From Rhodococcus opacus B4 (GTDB lineage Bacteria > Actinomycetota > Actinomycetes > Mycobacteriales > Mycobacteriaceae): a stretch of 64,000 bases of DNA. Below, piece by piece: positions 52,213 through 60,853 of this stretch. Positions within the stretch are counted from its first letter, which is position 1; every line of letters begins with the position of its first letter. The position numbers were made by a program, and so were the translations under genes. Where the stretch lies: positions 5,022,001 to 5,086,000 of the forward strand of contig NC_012522.1 in NCBI RefSeq assembly GCF_000010805.1. Direction: 5' to 3'. Under the pieces are notes generated by a model. That model was not told the origin of the DNA and searched no databases. It saw nothing but the letters and a program-made list of their open reading frames with translations.

Positions 52213-54519
52213 TCACGGTCCGCGCATGGTTGCCGCGGCACCGATCACCGCCTGGCCGAGGGAGAGTCCTCCGTCGTTGGGAGGCACCCGGTGGTGGGTG
52301 AGGACTCGATAACCGCTGCTCTCCCAGTGTGCTCTCACCTGCGCGAGGAATAAACGGTTTTGGAAGACTCCTCCGGTCAGCCCGATCGTGGTCGCGCCGG
52401 TGGCGGTGGCGGCCCGGTCGACGAGCGCCGCGGTCGCGGCCGCGAGGGCATGGTGGAAGCCCAGAGCGAGCGCCGCCGGTGCGATCCCGTCGCGAAGTCC
52501 GGCAACCAGTCCGGACACCAGGGCAGGCAGTCGGAGCTGGTCGTTCTCCACCTTCATGGTCAGGGCGGCGGGGTGCGGGGCGGTCCGGGAGAGCGCCTCG
52601 AGTTCGATGGCGGCCTGCGCCTCGTAGGTGATCCGGTGCCGGACTCCGAGCAGGGACGCGACACCGTCGAACAGGCGGCCGGCGCTCGTCGTCCTGATGC
52701 AGCCGACACCCGAGACGAGTTGCGAGTCCACCGCCGCACGTTCCGCGGCCGGGACCGCCGCCACACAGGGCAGTCCGTCGACATCGGTGATCCCGCACTC
52801 GTGGAGGAGAGCCAGCGCCACCCGCACCGGATTGCGGACGGCGGCGTCACCACCCGGCAGCGAGAACGGCTGGATGTGTCCCACCCGCCTCGAATCGAGG
52901 ATGTCGGGGCCGACGAGCAGCAGTTCGCCGCCCCATACGGTGGTGTCGCAGCCGTACCCGGTCCCGTCGAAGGCGACGCCGAGCACCGTCGTCCCGACCA
53001 GCCCGTGTTCGGCCATCAACGACGCGACGTGCGCGTGGTGATGCTGCACGGTGAGCAGGGGGACGCCCGTTCGGTCGCTGTACCGCCGGGCCCAGTGATG
53101 CGTCGAATAGCCGGGGTGCCGGTCGGCGACCACGGCCTCCGGTGCGATGCCGTGCAGATGCGTCAGCTGCCGCACCGACGTCTCGAAGGCGCGCTGACTC
53201 TCCAGGCTGCCCATGTCTCCGAGGTGCGCCGAGCAGAACGCGTAGTCCTGCCGGGTCAGGCAGAAGGTGTTCTTGATCTCCGCGCCGACCGCGAGGATCT
53301 CCGGGCCGTGCGCGGGAAGCACCACCGGCAGGGGCGCGAATCCGCGGGAGCGCCGGATCGGGAGCACCGCCCCGTCCGCCACCGCCAGCACGGAATCCTC
53401 GCAGGGCACCGCGATGCGGCGATCGTGCATCAGGAAGAGGTCGGCGATGTCAGGCAGCCGGGTGCGGGCGTCGTCGTTGTCGAAGCACAGGGGTTCACCG
53501 CTGAGATTGCCGGACGTCATGACCAGCACCCGGGGCGGATCGATGTCGCTGCCGGGTGTCCGGGTGAAGAGCAGGTGATGCAGCGGGGTGTAGGGGAGCA
53601 TCACGCCGAGGTCGTCGATCCCGGGCGCGATGCCGTCGGCGACCGGCGCGGTATTCCTCTTGCGCAGCAACAGGATCGGCCTGGCCGGATGTCGTAGGAG
53701 GGCGCTCTCGGATTCGGAGATGTCGCACAGTTCGGCGGCGGCGGGTAGGTCCGCCGTCATCACCGCGAACGGCTTGTCCGGGCGGTGCTTGCGCGCCCGC
53801 AGAGTCGCCACGGCATCCGCGTCGGCGGCATCGCACACGAGGTGGAACCCGCCGAGGCCCTTCACCGCCACGATCCGGCCGTCCCGCAGCGCCTGCTGCA
53901 CCGCGGTGAGGACGGCGTCGTCGCCGTCGATCCGGCGTCCGTCGAGCTCGGCGAACAGGCGCGGGCCGCAGTCGGGGCAGCACACCGGCTGGGCGTGGAA
54001 CCGGCGGTCGGCGGGGTCGCGGTACTCCGCCAGGCACGCGTCGCACAGTGGGAAGTCGGCCATCGTGGTGTTGGGCCGGTCGTAGGGCAGGTCGGTGATC
54101 ACCGTGAACCGCGGCCCGCAGTTGGTGCAGTTGACGAACGGGTGGCGATACCGGCGGTCGTGCGGATCGGCCAGTTCCCGCAGGCAATCGGCGCACGTCG
54201 CGACGTCCGGCGACACCAGCGTCCGTGCGCCGGGGACGTGGCGGCTGTCGATGATCCGGAACGACTCGTCCCCGCGCACCGGAACGGGCTGGGCCTTCGC
54301 GTCGACGATCACCGCCATCGGTGGTGCGTCCGTGCGGAGCCTGCGCACGAACTCCGACACCGCGGCCGGTTTGCCCTCGATCTCGATGAACACGCTGACG
54401 TCGTCGTTGCCGCAGTGGCCGTACAGCCCCAGGTCCCCGGCGAGTCGCGCGACGAACGGGCGGAAACCGACGCCCTGCACCACCCCGTGAACCGTGACGC
54501 GCGATCGTTCGACCGTCAT
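52213..54519 (-). CDS. hypF: carbamoyltransferase HypF
   Basis: A 768-residue enzyme that moves a carbamoyl group from carbamoyl phosphate to the C-terminal Cys of HypE. Domains in order: acylphosphatase (HGVVQGVGFRPFVARL, about 9-25), two zinc-finger sets (CADCLREL...CTNCG and CDACLAEY...CCPDCG, about 105-180), a YrdC-like domain (about 200-390), and a Kae1-like carbamoyltransferase domain (VQHHHAHVASLMAEHG, VAFDGTGYG). ATG 54519 is chosen over a frame to 54555. It is the first gene of the hyp operon. Confidence 0.96.
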   Translation of the reverse strand: MTVERSRVTVHGVVQGVGFRPFVARLAGDLGLYGHCGNDDVSVFIEIEGKPAAVSEFVRRLRTDAPPMAVIVDAKAQPVPVRGDESFRIIDSRHVPGARTLVSPDVATCADCLRELADPHDRRYRHPFVNCTNCGPRFTVITDLPYDRPNTTMADFPLCDACLAEYRDPADRRFHAQPVCCPDCGPRLFAELDGRRIDGDDAVLTAVQQALRDGRIVAVKGLGGFHLVCDAADADAVATLRARKHRPDKPFAVMTADLPAAAELCDISESESALLRHPARPILLLRKRNTAPVADGIAPGIDDLGVMLPYTPLHHLLFTRTPGSDIDPPRVLVMTSGNLSGEPLCFDNDDARTRLPDIADLFLMHDRRIAVPCEDSVLAVADGAVLPIRRSRGFAPLPVVLPAHGPEILAVGAEIKNTFCLTRQDYAFCSAHLGDMGSLESQRAFETSVRQLTHLHGIAPEAVVADRHPGYSTHHWARRYSDRTGVPLLTVQHHHAHVASLMAEHGLVGTTVLGVAFDGTGYGCDTTVWGGELLLVGPDILDSRRVGHIQPFSLPGGDAAVRNPVRVALALLHECGITDVDGLPCVAAVPAAERAAVDSQLVSGVGCIRTTSAGRLFDGVASLLGVRHRITYEAQAAIELEALSRTAPHPAALTMKVENDQLRLPALVSGLVAGLRDGIAPAALALGFHHALAAATAALVDRAATATGATTIGLTGGVFQNRLFLAQVRAHWESSGYRVLTHHRVPPNDGGLSLGQAVIGAAATMRGP

Positions 54520-54665
54520 CCTCGGATGATTCCCCCGCCGAGGTGCGGGGCGCAAGAGTCCTCCGATCGCCGTTCAACCGCGCGGACGCACCCTTTCTCG
54601 GTTCGCGCACGCGAAATTGCGCCCGAATTCGTGTGCGTGAGCCGACAAGGAGTGCGTCTGCCGGA

Positions 54666-55319
54666 TCACGCTCCGTCGACGGAGCGGGCGCCGGTGATCG
54701 TGTCGATCAGCCCGTAGTCGCGGGCCTCGTCCGCGGTGAGGATCCGGTGCTCGCGCATGTCGCCGATCACCGTGTCGAGGGGCCGCCCGCAGGAGTCGGC
54801 GATCCGCTGCTGCAGTCTCCGCAACTGCTGCTCGTGCTGTTCCGCGGCGATGGCGACGTCCGACGCCGGACCGGTGCAGGACGTCCGCGGTTCGCGCAGG
54901 TGGAACGTGGCGTGCGCGGCCGCCGTCCGCCGGTCGGCAGGCGCGAGGAGGGCGACCGCCACTCCCCGGACGTCGCCGCGGCAGTGGACGTGCAGCGGGA
55001 CCCCCATCAGGTCCAGTGTGTCGAGGAGCGTGGCGGCCGCGTCGACGTCGGCGTCGACGCCGTGCAGCCACACCTGGACCTCGTCGTCGCCGGACGCGTC
55101 GAACAGCGCCAGCGATGCCGCCGCGCGGTTGGTGGCCTCGGCGTCGAGCCGGCCGGTGAGCGAGACGATCCGTTTGTCGAACAGGCGCTCGGCGAGCCAG
55201 TCGGGACTTCCGGTGCCGACGGACGCGACGGGCATCGGAGGCGCCGGCTGCCGGGGGTCCGGCTGCCAGGGCGTGTGGAACGGCGGGACCGACGGTGGGG
55301 TGGGTGGTGGCCAGATCAT
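54666..55319 (-). CDS. ClpP-like protein without the catalytic serine
   Basis: A 217-residue protein with a proline-rich N-terminal 35 residues and a ClpP/crotonase-type domain (about 38-210). The position of the ClpP nucleophile in GxxxSxAxxLL is Gly119 (GDVRGVAVALL). The His is kept (FHLREP, His140), as is an Asp (Asp187) and the EARDYGLID end. It is therefore probably not a peptidase but a ClpP-fold binding or decoy protein. ATG 55319 overlaps the XRE regulator's stop by four bases (ATGA) and has GGGAG upstream. No ATPase partner is adjacent. Confidence 0.8.
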   Translation of the reverse strand: MIWPPPTPPSVPPFHTPWQPDPRQPAPPMPVASVGTGSPDWLAERLFDKRIVSLTGRLDAEATNRAAASLALFDASGDDEVQVWLHGVDADVDAAATLLDTLDLMGVPLHVHCRGDVRGVAVALLAPADRRTAAAHATFHLREPRTSCTGPASDVAIAAEQHEQQLRRLQQRIADSCGRPLDTVIGDMREHRILTADEARDYGLIDTITGARSVDGA

Positions 55320-55585
55320 GATGACTCCCGGTGCGGTGCGATCGTCCAGTCGACCGTCCTGCCCACGGCCTCGGCATACCGTTCGAGCGTCGACAGGCGG
55401 GGATCGACGTCGCCGCGTTCGAGCCGCGCCACGGCCGACTGCGACGTGCCCATGAGGGCGGCGATCTCCGTCTGCGTCAGACCGCCCTCGCGGCGGGTGG
55501 TGACGAGCTCGTCCAGCAGCGCCCGACGCCGATCGGACAGGTGCCCCAGTCCGGGAAAAGACGTGCGTCGAGGCGTGGTCGACAT
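55316..55585 (-). CDS. XRE-family transcriptional regulator coupled to the ClpP-like gene
   Basis: An 89-residue protein with a Cro/CI-type helix-turn-helix (LTQTEIAALMGTSQSAVARLERGDVDPRLSTLERYAEAVG) and an arginine-rich N-terminus. The design is like that of HigA-type antitoxins and small regulators. The start codon at 55583-55585 overlaps a perfect 16-bp palindrome (55584-55599), its likely own operator, so autorepression is expected. It is co-translated with the ClpP-like protein and is divergent from the L-2-hydroxyglutarate oxidase gene. Confidence 0.82.
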   Translation of the reverse strand: MSTTPRRTSFPGLGHLSDRRRALLDELVTTRREGGLTQTEIAALMGTSQSAVARLERGDVDPRLSTLERYAEAVGRTVDWTIAPHRESS

Positions 55586-55599
55586 ACCATCGATGGTAT
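55584..55599. promoter_or_regulatory. perfect palindrome ATACCATCGATGGTAT at the XRE start
   Basis: A 16-bp perfect palindrome overlapping the XRE start codon. A further half site GGTAT lies at 55609-55613, close to the divergent oxidase start at 55627, so one regulator could control both directions. Confidence 0.65.
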
Positions 55600-55626
55600 C
55601 TCGAAAACGGTATATGGAGGGTGCTC

Positions 55627-56832
55627 ATGGCGAAGGTTCGTGCGGCCGTCATCGGCGGCGGCATCATCGGTCTGGCGGTCGCCCGGGAACTTCTGCACCG
55701 GATGGACGCCGTCGAGGTGACGCTGTTCGAGAAGGAAACCCGGGTCGCCGCCCACCAGACCGGCCACAACAGCGGCGTCGTCCACGCCGGCCTGTACTAC
55801 CCGCCGGGCAGCCTCAAGGCGCGCCTGTGCCGCCGCGGCGTCACCCTCCTGCAGCAGTACGCGCAGGACAAGAACGTGGCCTACGAGGAGTGCGGCAAAG
55901 TGGTGGTCGCCCACGATCAGTCGGAGGTGGGGCGGATGGAAGCCATTTTCGACCGAGCGGTGGCCAACGGGGTCCCCGGTATCCGCAAGATCGCGAGGGC
56001 GGAAATCCCCGAGATCGAACCGCACGCACGCGGAGTCGCCGCCCTGCACTCGCCGCACACCGCGATCATCGACTACGTGGCGGTCGCCGAGGCCCTCGCC
56101 GCGGACATCGCCGCCGCGGGCGGACGGGTGCTGCTCGGCCGAGAGGTCGTGGGCCTGTACAGCCGGGCGTCGGAAACAGTGGTCACCACCGGGGACGGCA
56201 GTGAGGCCTTCGGCCTGGTGGTCACGTGCGCCGGGCTGCAGTCCGACCGAGTCGCGCTGCTGTCGGGGGAACCGCGGACACCCCGGGTGGTGCCCTTCTT
56301 CGGCGACTACTTCCTGCTCGCGCCGGAACGGTCTTCGCTCGTGAAGGGGCTGATCTACCCGGTGCCGGATCCGCGGTACCCGTTCCTCGGTGTCCACCTC
56401 ACCAAGCGCATCGACGGACGGATCATGCTCGGCCCGAACGCCTTTCTCTCCCTCGGGCGGGAGGCGTACGACCGCCGCGGGTGGTCGGCGTCGGACGTGG
56501 TGTCGGCGGTCGGGTTCCCCGGATTCTGGCGCTTCGCGGCGCGCAACACCGCGGCGGCCGCCCGCGAGGCCCGCACCGTCCTCAGCACCGGCCAGTTCGT
56601 GAAGGAGGCGCAGAAGTACGTGCCGGACGTGCGCCGCTCCGACGTCACCCGCGGGCCCCGCGGCATCCGCGCGCAGGCGATGAACGCCGACGGCAGCCTC
56701 GAGGACGACTTCGTCATCACCGGCACCGACCGCGTCATCCACGTCCGGAACGCGCCGTCGCCGGGTGCGACGTCGTCCCTCGCCATCGCCGAACACGTCG
56801 TGACGGAGGCACTCGCGCGCGCCTCGGCCTGA
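55627..56832 (+). CDS. lhgO: L-2-hydroxyglutarate oxidase
   Basis: A 401-residue FAD-dependent oxidoreductase of the DAO family. The FAD motif AAVIGGGIIGLAVARELL is near the start, and HQTGHNSGVVHAGLYYPPGSLKARLC is the signature of the LhgO/YgaF group, which oxidises L-2-hydroxyglutarate to 2-oxoglutarate with quinone or oxygen as acceptor. Other blocks are FFGDYFLL and HVRNAPSPGATSSLAIAEHV. ATG 55627 is preferred to GTG 55621 because of GGAGG at 55616-55620. It is divergent from the xre/clpP-like pair and is followed by a large hairpin. Confidence 0.88.
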   Translation: MAKVRAAVIGGGIIGLAVARELLHRMDAVEVTLFEKETRVAAHQTGHNSGVVHAGLYYPPGSLKARLCRRGVTLLQQYAQDKNVAYEECGKVVVAHDQSEVGRMEAIFDRAVANGVPGIRKIARAEIPEIEPHARGVAALHSPHTAIIDYVAVAEALAADIAAAGGRVLLGREVVGLYSRASETVVTTGDGSEAFGLVVTCAGLQSDRVALLSGEPRTPRVVPFFGDYFLLAPERSSLVKGLIYPVPDPRYPFLGVHLTKRIDGRIMLGPNAFLSLGREAYDRRGWSASDVVSAVGFPGFWRFAARNTAAAAREARTVLSTGQFVKEAQKYVPDVRRSDVTRGPRGIRAQAMNADGSLEDDFVITGTDRVIHVRNAPSPGATSSLAIAEHVVTEALARASA

Positions 56833-56837
56833 CGGGC

Positions 56838-56892
56838 GTCGCCCAATGTCACACCGGTGCAGTCGAAGTAGACCGATGTGACATTGGGCGAC
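56838..56892. terminator. long inverted repeat between lhgO and the P450 gene
   Basis: Perfect 16-bp arms (56838-56853 and 56877-56892), extendable to 21 bp with one mismatch around a 13-base loop. It lies between convergent genes and probably ends transcription in both directions. Confidence 0.75.
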
Positions 56893-56925
56893 CGGCGCGG
56901 GGGAGCGACGACGGCGGATGTGTCC

Positions 56926-58323
56926 TCAGCGCCGGCGGATCCGCAGGGTGAATCCCTCGGGCATGAGAGTGAGCCGTTCGGCGACCTTCAGCCGGTAGCC
57001 GGGGTCTCCCACGATGTCGTACCGGCGCAGGATCGTGCCGAGAACGAGCACCGCCTCGTGGAGGGCGAACTGCCTTCCGATGCAGGCGCGTTCGCCGGTC
57101 CCGAACGGTTTGTAGACGTGCGCGGGCCGGGACCGGTTGCGCTCGGGAAGGAAGTGGTCGGGGTCGAATTCCTCGGGATTTTCACCCCACACGGGGTCGC
57201 GGTGCAGGGCGGGGATGAGGACGAGGACCCAGTCGCCGACCTTCATCGGGTACTTGCCCACGAGGGTCGTGTCGACGGTGGCCTCCCGGCCGTAGGCGGG
57301 CGCCGTCGGCCACAGCCGCAACGATTCGTCGAGCACCCGCCGCACGTAGCGGAGCTTGGCGATCTGCTCGAACGCCGGCTCGTCGTCGCCCCAGACCGCA
57401 TCGACCTCCGCCTGCGCCTTGGCCAGGACGTCGGGGTGCCGCGACAGGTAGTAGAGGGCGAACGACAGTGCGCCCGAGGTGGTCTCGTGCCCGGCAACCA
57501 GGAACGTCACCACCTGGTGGCGGATGTTCAACTCGTCGATCCGGTTGGGATCGTTCTCCCGCGCCGCCCGCAGCATGAGTTCGAGCAGGTCCTCGGGGCC
57601 GGCCTCGGCGCTGTCACGGCGGGCGCGGATCACCTCGTCGACCACCTCGGCCATGTGCTCCAGGTTGGCGACATTGCGACGATCCGACCGCCGCGCCAGC
57701 AACCGTCCGAGCGCCGTGGACTTCACGAACGTCGTGCGCTGCGAATGGCTCAGCGCCCCGACCATCGCCTGCACGAACGGGTGCGGACGCTCCCGGGTGA
57801 ACGAGTCGAAGGAGTAGCTGAACCCGGTGCGGCCGATGGTCTCGAGCGTCAGCTTCGTCATGTCGGAGGACACGTCGACGGGGGTGCCGTCCACCCGCTG
57901 GTCCCAGTGCTGCGTGAGTTCGCCGGCGACGTCCAGCATCGTCCGGTGATACGACCGCATGGCGGATTTCGTGAACGCCGGGGCGAGGAGGTTGTGCGCT
58001 TTGCTCCAGTTCGGCTCGTGGTTGTAGGCGGTGAACAACCCGTCGCCGCCCACCTCGCGAAGCGACGCGACGCCCGGCGCCAGGTGCTTCGCGAATCGGG
58101 TTTCGTCGGAGAGTTCGGCCACCATGTCGGCACCGGACGCGAACACGAACTTGTTGCCGAGGATGTTGCGCTCGAAGATCGGCCCGAGTTGCCTGCCGAT
58201 CTCCATCGAATTCTGCACGGGAGTGCGGATGCTGATCCCGAACACGTCCCCGAAGACGGGAAGCCGCCATCGAGGATGCGGGATGATCGCGTCCGCCGTG
58301 GTGTGCAGTGATTCGACGCTCAT
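56926..58323 (-). CDS. cytochrome P450, CYP102-like haem domain without reductase
   Basis: A 465-residue P450. Haem Cys414 is in FGTGERACIGRQFALHEA, the I-helix AGHETTSG at 277-284, and the ExxR pair at about 333-336 (ESLR). The stretch GGDGLFTAYNHEPNWSKAHNLLAPAF is very like the P450 BM3 haem domain. BM3-type enzymes carry a fused diflavin reductase, but this protein ends right after the haem domain, so it needs a separate partner not seen nearby. Fatty-acid or similar hydroxylation is the family expectation. It faces a TetR gene across a control region with two direct repeats. Confidence 0.88.
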   Translation of the reverse strand: MSVESLHTTADAIIPHPRWRLPVFGDVFGISIRTPVQNSMEIGRQLGPIFERNILGNKFVFASGADMVAELSDETRFAKHLAPGVASLREVGGDGLFTAYNHEPNWSKAHNLLAPAFTKSAMRSYHRTMLDVAGELTQHWDQRVDGTPVDVSSDMTKLTLETIGRTGFSYSFDSFTRERPHPFVQAMVGALSHSQRTTFVKSTALGRLLARRSDRRNVANLEHMAEVVDEVIRARRDSAEAGPEDLLELMLRAARENDPNRIDELNIRHQVVTFLVAGHETTSGALSFALYYLSRHPDVLAKAQAEVDAVWGDDEPAFEQIAKLRYVRRVLDESLRLWPTAPAYGREATVDTTLVGKYPMKVGDWVLVLIPALHRDPVWGENPEEFDPDHFLPERNRSRPAHVYKPFGTGERACIGRQFALHEAVLVLGTILRRYDIVGDPGYRLKVAERLTLMPEGFTLRIRRR

Positions 58324-58352
58324 TGTCGACCCCCGTGTCGATGTGGCCCGCG

Positions 58353-58402
58353 TTACTGAATTGATGTCTAGTACGCAAGGTACGCCTTACTGAACCGGTG
58401 TC
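58353..58402. promoter_or_regulatory. pair of direct repeats between the P450 and tetR
   Basis: TTACTGAATTGATGTC (58353-58368) recurs as TTACTGAACCGGTGTC (58387-58402), 13 of 16 bases identical, 34 bases apart. The second lies inside TACTG-N13-CAGTA. Likely binding sites of the adjacent TetR protein. Confidence 0.5.
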
Positions 58403-58421
58403 AAGCAGTACGGTGACTGGC

Positions 58422-59006
58422 ATGACCAGCGCCCGCCGTCGACTCGCCCCCGAGCAGCGCCGCGCGCAGTTGCTCGACATCGGCGCGCGGCTGTTCGCGG
58501 ACCGCCCCTACGAGGACGTGTGGATCGAGGAGGTCGCGGAACTCGCCGAGGTCTCCCGCGGTTTGATGTACCACTACTTCCCGACGAAGCGGGACTTCTT
58601 CGCCGCGATCGTCGAGCGCGAATCCGAACGCCTGCTCGACGTGACGGCCCCCGACTCCACCCTCCCCGTCGAGGAACAGGTCGCGGCCGGCCTCGACGCC
58701 TACTTCGAACACGTGGCGAGCCACCGGCACGGAGTCCGGGCCATCAACCACGGGGCGCTCTCGGCCGACGCCGACATCCGGGCCATCGTGGAGCGCGAAC
58801 TCGACGCCCAGCAGCGGCGGATCGTCGACGCGCTCGATCCGCCCGAGGGCGAACGCGAACTCGTCGGCGTCGCGGTGCGCGGATGGATCGCCTTCGTCCG
58901 CGCCGTCTGCATGGACTGGCTCGACCATCCCTCGATCGCCGAAGCCGAGCTACGGGAACTCTGCCTGCGTTCGCTGCGGGGCATGCTGGGCGGCCGGCTC
59001 GACTGA
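58422..59006 (+). CDS. TetR-family transcriptional regulator
   Basis: A 194-residue regulator with an N-terminal TetR helix-turn-helix (IEEVAELAEVSRGLMYHYFPTKRDFFAAIV) and an all-helical ligand domain. It is divergent from the CYP102-like P450 and about 100 bases from it, so it most likely represses that gene and itself, with a fatty or lipophilic ligand as inducer. The ATG at 58422 was chosen as the first methionine before the basic arm (TSARRRLAPEQRRAQL); no strong binding site is seen. Confidence 0.85.
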   Translation: MTSARRRLAPEQRRAQLLDIGARLFADRPYEDVWIEEVAELAEVSRGLMYHYFPTKRDFFAAIVERESERLLDVTAPDSTLPVEEQVAAGLDAYFEHVASHRHGVRAINHGALSADADIRAIVERELDAQQRRIVDALDPPEGERELVGVAVRGWIAFVRAVCMDWLDHPSIAEAELRELCLRSLRGMLGGRLD

Positions 59007-59042
59007 TCTCGTCGCTCGCCGCGGAGTCGGACACTGGCGCGT

Positions 59043-59064
59043 AAATAAACCAGTTGATATATTT
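59043..59064. promoter_or_regulatory. AT-rich operator upstream of the class II aldolase gene
   Basis: AAATAAACCAGTTGATATAT and the next two bases match 17 of 22 positions of the site at 63075-63096 in front of the LysR and symporter genes. It contains a TATATT -10-like box, 38 bases before the aldolase start. Confidence 0.5.
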
Positions 59065-59100
59065 AAGGCGAAATCCGTTCCGTCAACAAGGAGATCCCGC

Positions 59101-59886
59101 ATGAGTGCACCCACTGTTACGCCCCAGGGCCGGACGGAGCCGGTGAAGACCGAGGCGGAACTGCGTCGTGAACTCGCCGCGGTGTACCGCCTGCTGGCGC
59201 ATTTCAAGATGACCGACCTGATCTTCACGCACGTCTCGGTTCGCCTTCCCGGGCCCGAGCATCACTTCCTGATCAATCCCTACGGCCTGCTGTTCGAGGA
59301 GATCACCGCCTCCAACCTGGTCAAGATCGGGCTCGACGGCGAACTCGTCGAGCACTCCGAATATCGTGTCAACCCTGCGGGATTCGTGATTCACGGCGCG
59401 ATCCACGAGGCACGGACGGACGCGCAGTGCGTTCTGCACACCCACACGAAGGCCGGATGCGCGGTGGCCGCCCAGGAGCGCGGACTGCTGCCGTTGAATC
59501 AGATCTCGATGGAGTTCTACGACCGGGTCGCCTACCACGACTACGAGGGCATCGCGCTCAACACGGCCGAGCGGGAGCGTCTGGTCGAGGACCTCGGGAA
59601 CCATCCCGCGATGATCCTGCGCAATCACGGACTGCTCACCGTGGGCGCGACGGCGGCCGAGGCGTTTCTGCGAATGTTCTATCTGGAGAAGGCCTGCGAC
59701 ATCCAGATCGCCGCCCAGGCGTCGGGTGAACTGCGGGTGCCGTCACCCGACATTGCCGAGCACACCGCGCGGCAGTTCGCCGGCGAGGCGGCCACGGACG
59801 ACTACACCGACGATCAGGCCTACGAGATGGCGTGGGCGGCGCTGCTGCGACTGCTGGATCGGACCGCCCCCGACTACAAGAACTGA
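59101..59886 (+). CDS. class II aldolase/adducin-family protein
   Basis: A 261-residue zinc-dependent protein of the fuculose-1-phosphate aldolase fold. The zinc histidines are in LHTHTKAGCA and LRNHGLLTVG, and the entry motif TDLIFTHVSVRLPGPEHHFLINP is well kept. Members cleave sugar phosphates or decarboxylate or epimerise related acids; some act on non-phosphorylated hydroxy acids. A shared operator (59043-59064) ties it to the symporter unit. It converges on the D-2-hydroxyacid dehydrogenase gene with a 7-base gap. Confidence 0.85.
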   Translation: MSAPTVTPQGRTEPVKTEAELRRELAAVYRLLAHFKMTDLIFTHVSVRLPGPEHHFLINPYGLLFEEITASNLVKIGLDGELVEHSEYRVNPAGFVIHGAIHEARTDAQCVLHTHTKAGCAVAAQERGLLPLNQISMEFYDRVAYHDYEGIALNTAERERLVEDLGNHPAMILRNHGLLTVGATAAEAFLRMFYLEKACDIQIAAQASGELRVPSPDIAEHTARQFAGEAATDDYTDDQAYEMAWAALLRLLDRTAPDYKN

Positions 59887-59893
59887 GAGGCGA

Positions 59894-60853
59894 TCACATC
59901 CCCGGTGCGGCAACGACTCCCGCCGGGGATGCGCCCCTCAGGACTGCCGCGACATTGTGCGCCGACTGCCGCGCCAGCGTCTGCGCGACCTGCGGTGAGT
60001 ACCACCCGGCGTGCGGGGTGATCACGAGATTCGGAATCTGCAGGGCCGGATCGTCCTGTGCGGGTGGTTCGTTCGGGAGCACGTCGACGGCCGCCCCGGC
60101 CAGCTGTCCGCTGCGTAGTGCGTCTGCGAGAGCGTCGTGGTCGACGAGACCGCCGCGGGAAACGTTCACCAGATACGCGCCGCGTGTCATCGCGGACAGT
60201 GCACGCTCTCCGATCAGTCCCCGCGTCTCGGACGTGAGGGGTATGTGCAGGCTCAGGACGTCGGAGCGGCGCAGCAGTTCGTCGAATCCGACCACCTCGA
60301 GGCCCTCGGCGGCCAGTTCGCCGGAGCGCTCGGCTAGTCTGCGCCCGCTGACGAGCACGGTCATCCCCACGGCACGAGCGCGCCGCGCGAAGGCGCCGGC
60401 GATCCGGCCGAAACCGTAGAGGCCCAGCACGGTTCCCGCGATGCGCCGCGGTGGGGCGGCGGTCACGTCCCACCCGCCCGCGTGCACCGACCGGTCGAGC
60501 ACGTGGGTGGATCGGAGCAGTCCGAGGGTGAGCGCGAGCGCGTGATCGGCGACCTCCTCGGTGCAGTAGTCCACGGCCCGCGTCACCCACAGGCCGCGTT
60601 CGTGCGCCGCCGACACCGGCAGGTGGTCGTATCCGGCGGAGGTGGCCGAGAGCAGTCGCAGGTCCGGGAGACCCGACAGGTGACGCGGCTCGAGGCCGGT
60701 GTTCTCCGGGCCGACGAGCAGCGCGACGACGCCGGGTCCGGACGGGAACTCGGACTGGTGCACCACCTCGACGGAGATGCCCTCGGTGGCAAGCGAATCG
60801 GACAGCTCTCGGGTGGGGATGAAATCGTCGAGGACGACGACGCGGTCGGTCAT
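59894..60853 (-). CDS. D-2-hydroxyacid dehydrogenase
   Basis: A 319-residue NAD-dependent dehydrogenase interconverting a D-2-hydroxyacid and a 2-keto acid. The Rossmann motif GLYGFGRIAG is at about 145-154, the catalytic Arg in NVSRGGLVD, the Glu in VLPNEPPAQD and the His in ITPHAGWYS. It overlaps the tetR gene by four bases and is the last gene of the symporter-tetR-dehydrogenase unit. It probably oxidises or reduces the acid brought in by the symporter. Confidence 0.87.
   Translation of the reverse strand: MTDRVVVLDDFIPTRELSDSLATEGISVEVVHQSEFPSGPGVVALLVGPENTGLEPRHLSGLPDLRLLSATSAGYDHLPVSAAHERGLWVTRAVDYCTEEVADHALALTLGLLRSTHVLDRSVHAGGWDVTAAPPRRIAGTVLGLYGFGRIAGAFARRARAVGMTVLVSGRRLAERSGELAAEGLEVVGFDELLRRSDVLSLHIPLTSETRGLIGERALSAMTRGAYLVNVSRGGLVDHDALADALRSGQLAGAAVDVLPNEPPAQDDPALQIPNLVITPHAGWYSPQVAQTLARQSAHNVAAVLRGASPAGVVAAPGM

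Noticed and set aside
54666..55585. xre/clpP-like pair as a proven toxin-antitoxin system
   Set aside because: The gene order and autoregulation fit, but no toxin fold or activity is visible; it is reported only as a candidate module.
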